64,000 nt of DNA from Streptomyces lomondensis (GTDB taxonomy: Bacteria > Actinomycetota > Actinomycetes > Streptomycetales > Streptomycetaceae). Position 1 is the first letter of the stretch. The number at the start of each line of letters is the position of its first letter. The DNA lies in the NCBI RefSeq assembly GCF_014651035.1, contig NZ_BMWC01000008.1:310001-374000 (forward strand), read 5' to 3'. The translations under genes were made by a program, and so were the position numbers. A model generated the notes under the pieces. It saw only the letters and a program-made list of their open reading frames with translations, did no database searches and was not told where the DNA came from. Below are positions 48,714 to 57,734 of this stretch, piece after piece.

Positions 48714-48832
48714 CCGTTCCGGCACGCCGAGAAAAGAAGTCTTCCCGTGACCTGGGTCACCGGGTTAACGTGCGGTAGCTCCGGCCTCCTGCAAGGCTGT
48801 GACCAGGGCCCCTTCCGGACCTCCCCGATTTA

Positions 48833-48846
48833 CTTGGATATCCAAG
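48833..48846. promoter_or_regulatory. Perfect palindrome upstream of the second bkd operon
   Basis: CTTGGATATCCAAG, 14 bp with perfect symmetry, in a local AT-rich patch about 195 bp before bkdA. It is a candidate operator, perhaps for a GntR- or Lrp-type regulator. It does not resemble the TetR-type site of the first bkd operon. Nothing else was recognised in 48714-49040. Confidence 0.55.
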
Positions 48847-49040
48847 CAAAATCGCAGGTCAGGAGAGGTTTCACAGACATGTGACGCACTGGGTAACGTG
48901 CCTTTTGCAGGGCGCTCGCCGGGGCACCTGTCCCGCCTGTTCCCGGTCGAGTGGCACCCACCCCGTGCCCGGTGGTCGGAACAGGTGAGCCGCACTGGCC
49001 TACCGGTAACCCCGGGGGCCGGACCGACGGAGGAGCACAC

Positions 49041-50228
49041 GTGACCGTGGAGAGCACTGCCGCGCGCACACCGCGACGCAGCGCCGGAAGCAAGGCCGGC
49101 ACCACCGGCACCAAGCGCACCACCCGCACAAAGAAGGACGCCGGCACCGAGCCCCAGCTCGTGCAGCTGCTGACGCCCGAGGGCAAGCGCGTCAAGAACG
49201 CCGAGTACGACAAGTACGTCGCCGGTGTCACCCCGGAAGAGCTCCGCGGCCTCTACCGCGACATGGTGCTCACCCGCCGCTTCGACGCCGAGGCGACCTC
49301 CCTCCAGCGCCAGGGCGAGCTGGGCCTGTGGGCCTCGCTGCTCGGCCAGGAGGCCGCCCAGATCGGCTCCGGCCGGGCCCTGCGCGACGACGACTACGTC
49401 TTCCCCACCTACCGGGAGCACGGCGTCGCCTGGTGCCGCGGGGTGGACCCGACCAACCTGCTCGGCATGTTCCGCGGTGTGAACAACGGCGGCTGGGACC
49501 CGAACGGCAACAACTTCCAGCTCTACACGATCGTCATCGGCTCCCAGACGCTGCACGCCACCGGCTACGCCATGGGCATCGCCAAGGACGGCGCGGACAG
49601 CGCGGTGATCGCCTACTTCGGCGACGGCGCCTCCAGCCAGGGCGACGTGGCCGAGTCGTTCACCTTCTCCGCGGTCTACAACGCCCCGGTCGTGTTCTTC
49701 TGCCAGAACAACCAGTGGGCCATCTCCGAGCCGACCGAGAAGCAGTCCCGCGTCCCGATCTACCAGCGCGCCCAGGGCTTCGGCTTCCCGGGCGTCCGCG
49801 TGGACGGCAACGACGTGCTCGGCTGCCTCGCGGTCACCCGGTGGGCCCTGGAGCGGGCCCGCTCCGGCGAGGGCCCGACCCTCGTCGAGGCGTTCACCTA
49901 CCGCATGGGCGCCCACACCACCTCCGACGACCCGACCCGCTACCGCGGCGACGAGGAGCGCCAGGCCTGGGAGGCCAAGGACCCGATCCTGCGCCTGCGC
50001 CGCTACCTGGAGGCCTCAAACCACGCGGACGAGGGATTCTTCGCGGAACTGGAGGCCGAGTCCGAGGCGTTGGGCAAACGAGTGCGCGAGGCGGTCCGTG
50101 CCATGCCGGACCCGGACCACTTCGCCATCTTCGAGAACGTCTACGCGGACGGACACGCGCTCGTCGACGAGGAGCGCGCCCAGTTCGCCGCGTACCAGGC
50201 GTCGTTCGCCGATGAGGGGGGCAACTGA
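49041..50228 (+). CDS. bkdA: Branched-chain 2-oxoacid dehydrogenase E1 alpha (second cluster)
   Basis: Protein of 395 aa from the GTG at 49041 with GGAGGAG upstream. An N-terminal basic Ala/Thr/Lys-rich tail of about 35 aa (absent from the first-cluster E1 alpha) precedes the fold. TPP motif FGDGASSQGDVAESFTFSA to FFCQNN; phospho-loop region TYRMGAHTTSDDPTRYR. It is closer to classical pyruvate/branched-chain E1 alpha than the paralogue at 32764. It heads bkdABC, followed by bkdB after 1 bp. Streptomyces avermitilis also has two bkd clusters, one essential for avermectin starter units, so the two sets may differ in substrate or timing. Confidence 0.95.
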   Translation: MTVESTAARTPRRSAGSKAGTTGTKRTTRTKKDAGTEPQLVQLLTPEGKRVKNAEYDKYVAGVTPEELRGLYRDMVLTRRFDAEATSLQRQGELGLWASLLGQEAAQIGSGRALRDDDYVFPTYREHGVAWCRGVDPTNLLGMFRGVNNGGWDPNGNNFQLYTIVIGSQTLHATGYAMGIAKDGADSAVIAYFGDGASSQGDVAESFTFSAVYNAPVVFFCQNNQWAISEPTEKQSRVPIYQRAQGFGFPGVRVDGNDVLGCLAVTRWALERARSGEGPTLVEAFTYRMGAHTTSDDPTRYRGDEERQAWEAKDPILRLRRYLEASNHADEGFFAELEAESEALGKRVREAVRAMPDPDHFAIFENVYADGHALVDEERAQFAAYQASFADEGGN

Positions 50229-50229
50229 C

Positions 50230-51207
50230 ATGGCCGACAAGATGGCTCTGGCCAAGGCGATCAACGAGTCGCTGCGCCGCGCTCTGGATTCCGACCCCAA
50301 GGTCCTGATCATGGGCGAGGACGTCGGCAAGCTCGGCGGTGTCTTCCGCGTGACGGACGGCCTCCAGAAGGACTTCGGCGAGAGCCGCGTCATCGACACC
50401 CCCCTCGCCGAGTCGGGCATCGTCGGCACGGCGATCGGCCTGGCCCTGCGTGGCTACCGCCCGGTGGTGGAGATCCAGTTCGACGGCTTCGTCTTCCCGG
50501 CCTACGACCAGATCGTCACGCAGCTCGCGAAGATGCACGCCCGCTCGCTGGGCAAGGTCAAGCTCCCGGTCGTCGTGCGCATCCCGTACGGCGGCGGCAT
50601 CGGCGCGGTGGAGCACCACTCCGAGTCGCCCGAGGCGCTCTTCGCGCACGTGGCGGGCCTGAAGATCGTCAGCCCGTCTAACGCGTCGGACGCGTACTGG
50701 ATGATGCAGCAGGCCATCCAGAGCGACGACCCGGTGATCTTCTTCGAGCCCAAGCGCCGCTACTGGGACAAGGGCGAGGTCAACACCGAGGCGATCCCGG
50801 GCCCGCTGCACAGGGCCCAGGTGGTCCGCGAGGGCGCCGACCTGACCCTCGCCGCCTACGGCCCGATGGTGAAGCTCTGCCAGGAGGTCGCGGACGCGGC
50901 CGCCGAGGAGGGGCGGAACCTGGAGGTCCTGGACCTGCGCTCGGTCTCCCCGATCGACTTCGACTCGATCCAGGCGTCGGTGGAGAAGACGCGCCGCCTG
51001 GTCGTCGTCCACGAGGCCCCGGTGTTCTTCGGCTCGGGCGCGGAGATCGCCGCCCGGATCACGGAGCGCTGCTTCTACCACCTGGAGGCCCCGGTGCTCC
51101 GGGTCGGCGGCTACCACGCGCCGTACCCGCCGGCCCGCCTGGAGGAGGAGTACCTGCCGAACCTGGACCGGGTGCTGGATGCCGTCGACCGCTCGCTGGC
51201 GTACTGA
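50230..51207 (+). CDS. bkdB: Branched-chain 2-oxoacid dehydrogenase E1 beta (second cluster)
   Basis: Protein of 325 aa; ATG 50230, one base after the bkdA stop. MGEDVGKLGGVFRVTDGLQ has the TPP Glu, followed by AESGIVGTAIGLALRGYRPV, PYGGGIGAVEHHSESPEALF, and VVVHEAPVFFGSGAEIAARI. It pairs with the upstream alpha subunit. It shares the same blocks as the first-cluster BkdB but differs in the substrate-facing loops, for example FFEPKRRYWDKGEV against FLEPKRLYWSKDSW. Confidence 0.95.
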   Translation: MADKMALAKAINESLRRALDSDPKVLIMGEDVGKLGGVFRVTDGLQKDFGESRVIDTPLAESGIVGTAIGLALRGYRPVVEIQFDGFVFPAYDQIVTQLAKMHARSLGKVKLPVVVRIPYGGGIGAVEHHSESPEALFAHVAGLKIVSPSNASDAYWMMQQAIQSDDPVIFFEPKRRYWDKGEVNTEAIPGPLHRAQVVREGADLTLAAYGPMVKLCQEVADAAAEEGRNLEVLDLRSVSPIDFDSIQASVEKTRRLVVVHEAPVFFGSGAEIAARITERCFYHLEAPVLRVGGYHAPYPPARLEEEYLPNLDRVLDAVDRSLAY

Positions 51208-51217
51208 GGAGAGGGTC

Positions 51218-52648
51218 GTGACGACGATGACGGAAGCGTCCGTACGCGAGTTCAAGATGCCGGACGTGGGCGAGGGGCTCACGGAGGCCGAGATCCTCAA
51301 GTGGTACGTCCAGCCCGGCGACACGGTCACCGACGGCCAGGTGGTGTGCGAGGTCGAGACGGCCAAGGCGGCCGTCGAGCTGCCCATCCCGTACGACGGT
51401 GTCGTCCGGGAGCTGCACTTCCCCGAGGGCACCACGGTCGACGTGGGCACGGCGATCATCGCGGTGGACGTGGGCGGAGGGGCCGCACAGGCCGAGCAGC
51501 GGCAGGCGGCTCCCAAGGCCGTCGAGGCCGTCGAGTCGGTCGAGGAGCCGAAGGCGGAAGGTTCCGGCTCCGGCAGGCAGCCGGTCCTGGTCGGCTACGG
51601 GGTGGCGACCTCGTCCACCCGCCGCCGCCCCCGCAAGGGTCCGGAGGTCCCGGTCCAGCAGGCCTCGACGGCGATCCAGACGGAGCTGAACGGCCACGCG
51701 CCGGCGGCCCCGGCCCCGACCGCCCCGGCCCCGGCCGGAGTGGACCGACCGCTGGCCAAGCCCCCGGTCCGCAAGCTGGCCAAGGACCTGGGCGTCGACC
51801 TGGCGACGGTCGTCCCGACCGGCCCGGACGGCATCATCACGCGCGAGGACGTGCACGCGGCGGTGGCCGCCACCGCGCCGAAGGCCCCCGAGCCGGAGGT
51901 GGCGCCCGCCCCGACAGCCGCCCCGGCACCGGCGTCGTACGACACCGCGCGCGAGACCCGTATCCCGGTCAAGGGCGTCCGCAAGGCGACGGCGGCGGCG
52001 ATGGTCGGCTCGGCGTTCACGGCGCCGCATGTCACGGAGTTCGTGACGGTCGACGTGACGCGCACGATGAAGCTGGTCGAGGAGCTGAAGGAGGACAAGG
52101 AGTTCGCGGGCCTGCGCGTGAACCCCCTCCTGCTGATCGCCAAGGCCCTGCTCGTCGCGATCCGGCGCCACCCGGAGATCAACGCGTCCTGGGACGAGGC
52201 GGCCCAGGAGATCGTGGTCAAGCACTACGTGAACCTGGGCATCGCGGCGGCGACCCCGCGCGGCCTGCTCGTGCCGAACATCAAGGACGCCCACGCCAAG
52301 ACGCTGCCGCAGCTGGCCCAGGCGCTGGGCGAGCTGGTGGCGACGGCGCGGGACGGCAAGACGTCCCCGGCGGCCATGCAGGGCGGCACGGTGACGATCA
52401 CCAACGTCGGCGTCTTCGGCGTCGACACGGGCACGCCGATCCTCAACCCCGGGGAGTCCGCGATCCTCGCGGTCGGCGCGATCAAGCTCCAGCCGTGGGT
52501 CCACAAGGGCAAGGTGAAGCCCCGTCAGGTCACCACTCTGGCCCTCTCCTTCGACCATCGCCTGGTCGACGGCGAGCTGGGCTCGAAGGTCCTGGCGGAC
52601 GTGGCGGCGATCCTGGAGCAGCCGAAGCGGCTGATCACCTGGGCGTGA
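51218..52648 (+). CDS. bkdC: Branched-chain 2-oxoacid dehydrogenase E2 (second cluster)
   Basis: Protein of 476 aa from the GTG at 51218 (AGGAGAGG upstream). Lipoyl domain with Lys-50 in VETAKAAVEL; linker with a GSGSGRQPVLVGYG stretch also present in the first-cluster E2; E3-binding domain KPPVRKLAKDLGVDLATVV; catalytic domain with TTLALSFDHRLVDGELGSKV, where the HxxxDG His and Asp are intact. No E3 (lipoamide dehydrogenase) gene follows, so both complexes share an E3 encoded elsewhere. The operon probably ends here. Confidence 0.94.
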   Translation: MTTMTEASVREFKMPDVGEGLTEAEILKWYVQPGDTVTDGQVVCEVETAKAAVELPIPYDGVVRELHFPEGTTVDVGTAIIAVDVGGGAAQAEQRQAAPKAVEAVESVEEPKAEGSGSGRQPVLVGYGVATSSTRRRPRKGPEVPVQQASTAIQTELNGHAPAAPAPTAPAPAGVDRPLAKPPVRKLAKDLGVDLATVVPTGPDGIITREDVHAAVAATAPKAPEPEVAPAPTAAPAPASYDTARETRIPVKGVRKATAAAMVGSAFTAPHVTEFVTVDVTRTMKLVEELKEDKEFAGLRVNPLLLIAKALLVAIRRHPEINASWDEAAQEIVVKHYVNLGIAAATPRGLLVPNIKDAHAKTLPQLAQALGELVATARDGKTSPAAMQGGTVTITNVGVFGVDTGTPILNPGESAILAVGAIKLQPWVHKGKVKPRQVTTLALSFDHRLVDGELGSKVLADVAAILEQPKRLITWA

Positions 52649-52793
52649 GCCGACCGACGGCGGCTCCCTGTCCCACCTCGGGGCGGGGGGCCGCCGGCGT
52701 CTGTCCGCGAGGGTGAACCGGCGGGGGCCCGAAGCGCACAAGAAGCTGCTCGGATCCGCCCAAGTACCCCACAGTAAGAGGTTTAGCCGGACA

Positions 52794-52799
52794 TACGAT
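52794..52799 (+). promoter_or_regulatory. -10 box, leaderless DUF1906 gene
   Basis: TACGAT ends 7 nt before the ATG at 52807; no ribosome site. Confidence 0.5.
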
Positions 52800-52806
52800 C
52801 ACGTTC

Positions 52807-55041
52807 ATGCGCGACGCGATGGTGCTCAAGGCCCAGAGATTCGTGAACTCCGTCTACGGCAGCCGTATCGGCACGACCGTGGAGGAGACCGGCGAGGCCG
52901 ACTGGGCGACCATGTACGCACTGACCCGTGCCCTCCAGTACGAGCTGGGCATCACGGCACTGTCGGACAACTTCGGCCCCACCACGCTCTCCACGCTGAC
53001 CGCCAAGTACCCGAAGCTCGACGCGGACACCGTCCCCTCGCCCGACTTCTGCCGCATCATCCAGGCCGGCCTGTACTGCAAGGGCTACGACGGCAGCGAC
53101 CTCGACGGCACGTACGGCGCGCGGACCCAGGCGGCCGTCACGAAGCTGAAGACGGACATGGGCGTCGAACAGGCCTTCCCGGGCGCGGATCTGACGCCCA
53201 AGGTGTTCAAGGCGCTGCTGACGATGGACGCCTACGTCCTCGGCCCCACGGGCACCCGGCAGGCGCGCGAGGTCCAGCGCTGGCTCAACGGCCGCTACCT
53301 CCAGCGGCAGGACTTCTTCGTCATCGCCTGCGACGGACGGGTCTCCCGGGACACCGCCAGGGCGCTGGTCCTCGGCGTGCAGTACGAGGTCGGCATGGCG
53401 GACGGCACCGCCAACGGCAACTTCGGGCCCGGCACCCAGTCGGCCCTGAAGGCGCACCCGGTGAAGCAGGGAGACACGGGCGTCTACGTCCAGCTGTTCT
53501 CCGCCGGGATGGTCGTCAACCGGCGGCCCGTCGCCCTCACCGACACCTTCGACTCCTACCTCGCCTCGGCCGTCCGGGCCTTCCAGACCTTCGTCGCGCT
53601 CCCGGCCACGGGAGAGGGCGACTTCTCCACCTTCGCCTCTCTCCTGGCGTCCTACGGCGACCAGTCCCGCCCGGGCCGGGCGTGCGACACCGTCTCGAAG
53701 GTCACCCCGGCGCGCGCGGCGACGCTCAAGGCGGCCGGCATCACCTACATCGGCCGCTACCTCACCAACCCGAGCGCCACCTCCCTGCCGGAGAAGGCCG
53801 TCCAGCCGGGCGAGCTGGCCATCATCGCCCAGCACGGACTGCGCTGCTTCCCGATCTACCAGACCGTCAACAACGACGCCTCCGACTTCGACTACGTCGC
53901 CGGGCGCACCGCCGGGTACGCGGCGGTCAACGCCGCCCGGGACCACGGCTTCAAGCGGGGCACCCGGATCTTCTTCGCCGTCGACTTCGACGCGATCGAC
54001 GCCGAGATCACCGCGAACGTCCTGCCCCACTTCAAGGGCATCAAGGAGGCGATGGCGGACTCCGGGCACCCGTACGAGATCGGCGTCTACGGCTCCCGCA
54101 ACGTCTGCGCGCGGGTCGGCGCGGCCGGCTACTCCACCGCGAGCTTCGTGGCCGACATGTCCCCGGGCTTCGACGGCAACGCCGGGCGCCCGCTGCCGCA
54201 GGACTGGGCCTACGACCAGTTCGTCATCCGGACCCTCGGCTCGGGCGACGGCCAGCTGGAGGTCGACGTCGACATCGCCTCCGGGCGGGACACCGGCCAG
54301 GGCTCGTTCGACCGGCCGCGGCCCGCCGTCCCCGACGTCGCCTTCGACACCCGCCAGGTGCCGGCGCTGCGGGCCGATCTCGCGCGCTACATGCGGTCGA
54401 TCGGGCGCCCGGACATGGGCGGCGTCGGCGGCGACGCCAAGCTCTACACCAACGCCCAGGCCGTGGAGGCGATCCAGGACCAGGACGCGCTGATCACCCA
54501 GCTGTCGAACACGTACCAGATGCGCAAGGCGCTGATCCAGACGGCCGTCTACTGGGCCATGCGCGACTACAGCCTCGCCGACCAGGCCACCGACCAGCAG
54601 GTCGCCGACCACCACCTGTCGGGCTCCGGCTCGGTCCGGGACTCGCACACCGGCATCGGCGAGATCAGCGCGGCCGACGCCATCCAGGCCTGGAACCACT
54701 GCATCGGCTGGGGGTTCGCCACCGGCGACCACCGCGACCCGGCCAAGGACGCCGACCTCTGGGCCGTGTGGCAGCAGTTGAGCAAGGACAACGCGTTCAG
54801 CGTGCGCACCGCGGCCCTGGTCCACCTGTGGGGCACCCGCGGCAGGCCCGGGGGCCAACTGCCCCCCGGCGACCGCGTCACGACCCCGCGGTCCATGCGC
54901 CTCGACCTCGCCGAGTTCGAGATCACCGAACTGCTGCGCCGCTACCGGGCCTGGGATCCCGACGTGGAGTCCCAGACGCACCAGAGCCTGGCCGTCTACC
55001 AGATCTTCGAGAAGTACAACAGCATCGCCCGCAACGCGTGA
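52807..55041 (+). CDS. DUF1906 glycoside-hydrolase-like protein with peptidoglycan-binding domains, no signal peptide
   Basis: Protein of 744 aa. Residues 1-290 hold two or three PG_binding_1-like repeats (LQYELGITALSDNFGPTTLS; GYDGSDLDGTYGARTQAAV; NGRYLQRQDFFVIACDGRVS). Residues about 297-500 are the Rv2525c-like DUF1906 domain of TIM-barrel type (TYIGRYLTNPSATSLPEKAV, IFFAVDFDAIDAEI, IGVYGSRNVC, WAYDQFVI). Residues 510-744 are a helical domain of unknown family. The PG-binding domains imply a wall target, yet the N-terminus (MRDAMVLKAQRFVNSVYGSR) has no Sec or Tat signal and no TM. Export may use the Tat-exported partner encoded 21 bp downstream, or a signal-independent route. Confidence 0.85.
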   Translation: MRDAMVLKAQRFVNSVYGSRIGTTVEETGEADWATMYALTRALQYELGITALSDNFGPTTLSTLTAKYPKLDADTVPSPDFCRIIQAGLYCKGYDGSDLDGTYGARTQAAVTKLKTDMGVEQAFPGADLTPKVFKALLTMDAYVLGPTGTRQAREVQRWLNGRYLQRQDFFVIACDGRVSRDTARALVLGVQYEVGMADGTANGNFGPGTQSALKAHPVKQGDTGVYVQLFSAGMVVNRRPVALTDTFDSYLASAVRAFQTFVALPATGEGDFSTFASLLASYGDQSRPGRACDTVSKVTPARAATLKAAGITYIGRYLTNPSATSLPEKAVQPGELAIIAQHGLRCFPIYQTVNNDASDFDYVAGRTAGYAAVNAARDHGFKRGTRIFFAVDFDAIDAEITANVLPHFKGIKEAMADSGHPYEIGVYGSRNVCARVGAAGYSTASFVADMSPGFDGNAGRPLPQDWAYDQFVIRTLGSGDGQLEVDVDIASGRDTGQGSFDRPRPAVPDVAFDTRQVPALRADLARYMRSIGRPDMGGVGGDAKLYTNAQAVEAIQDQDALITQLSNTYQMRKALIQTAVYWAMRDYSLADQATDQQVADHHLSGSGSVRDSHTGIGEISAADAIQAWNHCIGWGFATGDHRDPAKDADLWAVWQQLSKDNAFSVRTAALVHLWGTRGRPGGQLPPGDRVTTPRSMRLDLAEFEITELLRRYRAWDPDVESQTHQSLAVYQIFEKYNSIARNA

Positions 55042-55062
55042 ACCTTCCGGAATGAGATCCCG

Positions 55063-55878
55063 TTGAAGCTCAGTCTCCCCGGCATCCCCCGCAGAGGGGC
55101 CCGGCCCGGCGCCGCGCACCGCCGCGGCCTGTCCCGCCGCGCCCTGCTCGGCCGGATCGCCGCGATCGGCGGCGCCGTGGGCGTCGCCGCCCTGCCCCTC
55201 TCCCACTTCCTCTCCCAGGCGTACGCCGACGCGAACAACCCCATCCCGGGCCGCGTGCGGGACGCGCTGCGCAGCGCGCAGGACCGGACCCGGCGCGTGC
55301 TGGCCGGCTCGCGCTCCCACAACGGCTGGGAGATGGAGAACGTCGCCGACGACGGCGGCACCGTCTACACCCGCCCCGTGCCCGGCACCCCGCTCAAGGG
55401 CGTCGCCGTGCGCATGGGAGACGTGGAGACCGTCCTCGTCCATCTGCTGCGCCGGTTCCACTACGAGGTCGAGGCCCTGCGCCGGGGCGACGTCGTCGGC
55501 TGGCACGACCCGTCCGAGGTCGGCAGGGCCCGGCCGGAGTCCAACCTGGCGTCCGGCACGGCGGTGCGGATCCGGCCGGGCTCCTATCCGCGCGGCGTCC
55601 GGGGCGGCTTCTTCCCGCAGCAGGAGGTCGTGATCCGCGACATCCTCGCCGAGCTCGACGGCGTGGTCCGCTGGGGCGGCGACGACCGTACGCCCGACGA
55701 GTCCCTGTTCTCCATCGACGTACGGCCCGGTGACCAGCGGCTGGCCGAGGTCGCCGCGCGGATCCGCGGCTGGCAGCTGGAGCCGGGAGCCGGTGCGGGC
55801 TCCCCCGTGAACGTGCTGGCCGGCGCCCGGCGCAAGGCGGCCCGGGCGCTGGAGCGCCGCCAGCGGACGGCGGCGTAG
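55063..55878 (+). CDS. Tat-exported M15-peptidase-like protein with lost zinc ligands
   Basis: Protein of 271 aa from a TTG at 55063. The Tat signal is HRRGLSRRALLGRIAAIGGA ending in a hydrophobic core and AYA cleavage site. The mature part resembles VanY/L-alanyl-D-glutamate peptidases: SNLASGTAVRIRPGSYP corresponds to the S-x-HASGxAxD zinc motif, and VVRWGGDDRTPDESLFSIDV to the WGGDW...MHFE block. His and Asp of the first motif read Leu and Arg, and the MHF His is Ser/Leu, so zinc catalysis should be lost. It probably binds rather than cuts peptidoglycan. It follows the DUF1906 gene, likely in one operon. Confidence 0.78.
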   Translation: MKLSLPGIPRRGARPGAAHRRGLSRRALLGRIAAIGGAVGVAALPLSHFLSQAYADANNPIPGRVRDALRSAQDRTRRVLAGSRSHNGWEMENVADDGGTVYTRPVPGTPLKGVAVRMGDVETVLVHLLRRFHYEVEALRRGDVVGWHDPSEVGRARPESNLASGTAVRIRPGSYPRGVRGGFFPQQEVVIRDILAELDGVVRWGGDDRTPDESLFSIDVRPGDQRLAEVAARIRGWQLEPGAGAGSPVNVLAGARRKAARALERRQRTAA

Positions 55879-55904
55879 AGCTCCGTAGAGCTCCAGGGCG
55901 CGCG

Positions 55905-55941
55905 AAGGGGGGCTCGCCACCGGCTGCGGCGAGCCCCCCTT
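55905..55941. terminator. Bidirectional terminator between convergent wall genes
   Basis: 14-bp stem AAGGGGGGCTCGCC / GGCGAGCCCCCCTT with a 9-nt loop, TTCG after it, between the stops at 55878 and 55976. Confidence 0.9.
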
Positions 55942-55975
55942 TCGTGTGCCCGTGGTGCTTGTTGCGTGGGCTCCG

Positions 55976-56875
55976 CTACTTGGCGAAGCCGTAGTTCAGC
56001 AGCTTCGTCGCGTCCGACTTCCGGGTGGTCCCGTTGGTCGAGGACAGGACCGTGCCGATGACGGTCTTGCCGTTGCGGGTGGCGGCGAAGACCAGGCAGT
56101 ACCCGGCCTCCGGACCCGAGCCGGTCTTCACACCGATCGCGCCGGTGTAGCTGGACAGCAGCGGGTTGGTGTTCTCCCACGGCGCCATCGTCCGCGTGCC
56201 GCCGGACTTGGTGGTCGTCTTGGCCGTGTACTTCTTCGTCTTGACGACCGTGCGGAACGTGGCGTTCTTCATGGCGTTGCTGGCGAGCTTCGTCAGGTCG
56301 CGCGGCGTGGAGTAGTTGGCGCCCTTGCCGATGCCGTCGAACGAGTCGAAGTGGGTGTTCTTCAGACCCAGGTCCTTGGCGGTGGTGTTCATCTTGCCGA
56401 TGAACGACTTCACGCGCGCCGCCCGCGTCGAGCCCGAGCCGAACTTGTCGGCGAGCGCGTACGCCGCGTCGCAGCCGGACGGCAGCATCAGCCCGTACAG
56501 CAGCTGGCGGACGGTGACCTTGTCGCCGACGATCAGCTTGGCGTTGGACGCCCAGTTGTTGTCGACGATGTAGTCGCTGTACGCCTTCTGGATCGTGACC
56601 TTGCTGTCCAGGTTGAGGTTCGGCTGCTTCAGCACGACCAGGGCGGTCATGATCTTGGTGGTCGAGCCGGTGGAGCGAGGCGTGTCGGCAGCCTTGTTGT
56701 AGAGCGACGTGCCGGTCGCGTTGTTCATCACGTAGCCGCCCTTGGCGGCGATCGTGGGCGCCGTGGCGGCCTGCGCCGGCGCGATGGTGAGGGCTCCGCT
56801 CGCGAGCATGGCCCCGGTGGTCACGGCGACGGCCGCGGCTCTGCGGAGACGGGTGCCCTTAATGCCGGTTATCAA
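55976..56875 (-). CDS. Secreted D-alanyl-D-alanine carboxypeptidase (S11)
   Basis: Protein of 299 aa from a TTG at 56875 (GGGG 8 nt upstream), which gives a proper signal peptide: basic ITGIKGTRLRRA, hydrophobic core and APAQA cleavage. An in-frame GTG at 56947 would add 24 residues with no ribosome site. Catalytic motifs: SxxK in STTKIMT, the second box SGCDAAYAL (Ser-Gly-Cys), and KTG in GVKTGSGPEAGY. No C-terminal membrane anchor is present, so the enzyme is free or wall-associated. It trims the terminal D-Ala of stem peptides. Confidence 0.92.
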   Translation of the reverse strand: MITGIKGTRLRRAAAVAVTTGAMLASGALTIAPAQAATAPTIAAKGGYVMNNATGTSLYNKAADTPRSTGSTTKIMTALVVLKQPNLNLDSKVTIQKAYSDYIVDNNWASNAKLIVGDKVTVRQLLYGLMLPSGCDAAYALADKFGSGSTRAARVKSFIGKMNTTAKDLGLKNTHFDSFDGIGKGANYSTPRDLTKLASNAMKNATFRTVVKTKKYTAKTTTKSGGTRTMAPWENTNPLLSSYTGAIGVKTGSGPEAGYCLVFAATRNGKTVIGTVLSSTNGTTRKSDATKLLNYGFAK

Positions 56876-57071
56876 GTGAAGTACCCCGATTGCGTTGAAT
56901 GCCCCATCGATGCGGCCGAGTTGAGGACGAGGGGAAAGGGGCCGCACGTGTCTGACTTGTAACTAGCACACCTGGTTGTGCCCTTGCCGAACGGGGCCCC
57001 TGTTTTGCCACAGACGTGTGACATTCGAGTCCGCATCCTGGACGTATCCATCCATGCGTACCTGTTGTATC

Positions 57072-57077
57072 TATGCT
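57072..57077 (+). promoter_or_regulatory. -10 box, leaderless GntR gene
   Basis: TATGCT ends 6 nt before the ATG at 57084. Confidence 0.55.
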
Positions 57078-57083
57078 GTCGGC

Positions 57084-57734
57084 ATGACCCTGGCCGTGAA
57101 GCAACCGCCCGCCGCCGACCGCGTCTACACCCACGTCAAACAGGGCGTCCTGGAACGCCGCTACGAGGGCGGGACCCTCCTCACCGAGGGCGAGCTCGCC
57201 GAGGCCGTCGGGGTCTCGCGCACGCCCGTGCGCGAGGCGCTGCTCCGGCTGGAGGCCGAGGGTCTGATCCGGCTCTACCCGAAGAAGGGCGCCCTCGTCC
57301 TGCCCGTCTCCGCGCAGGAGATCGCCGACGTCGTCGAGACGCGGCTGCTCGTGGAGGAGCACGCGGCGCGCAAGGCCGTCCCCGCGCCCCCCGGGCTCAT
57401 CGAGCGCCTGGAGGAGCTGCTGGCCCGGCAGAAGAAGCAGGCCGCCGCCGGAGACCTCGCCGGGGCCGCCGTCACGGACCGCTGCTTCCACGCCGAGATC
57501 GTCCGCAGCGGCGGCAACGAGATCCTCTCCCGCCTCTACGACCAGCTGCGCGACCGCCAGCTGCGGATGGGCGTCGCCGTCATGCACTCCCACCCCGACC
57601 GGATCGCCAAGACCCTCGCCGAGCACGAGGAGATCCTCGAAGCGCTGCGCGCGGGGGACGCCGAGGCGGCCGTCGGGCTCGTCCACCGGCACATCGGCTG
57701 GTTCTCGCACCTGGCCCGGGGGGAGGTCCGATGA
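57084..57734 (+). CDS. GntR-family regulator, FadR subfamily
   Basis: Protein of 216 aa. Winged helix residues 10-75 (GTLLTEGELAEAVGVSRTPVREALLRLEAEGLIRL) and FCD ligand domain 85-205 with metal-site His residues (RCFHAEIV, HSHPDRIAKTLAEHEEI, VHRHIGW). The FCD metal site commonly binds a carboxylate effector. The gene overlaps the MFS transporter gene by 4 nt, so it most likely regulates that transporter in response to its substrate. Leaderless. Confidence 0.92.
   Translation: MTLAVKQPPAADRVYTHVKQGVLERRYEGGTLLTEGELAEAVGVSRTPVREALLRLEAEGLIRLYPKKGALVLPVSAQEIADVVETRLLVEEHAARKAVPAPPGLIERLEELLARQKKQAAAGDLAGAAVTDRCFHAEIVRSGGNEILSRLYDQLRDRQLRMGVAVMHSHPDRIAKTLAEHEEILEALRAGDAEAAVGLVHRHIGWFSHLARGEVR

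Noticed and set aside
52783..55920. Minus-strand open frame of more than 1000 codons opposite the DUF1906 gene
   Set aside because: Valine/glycine-rich shadow with no motifs; DUF1906 and peptidoglycan-binding motifs are on the plus strand.
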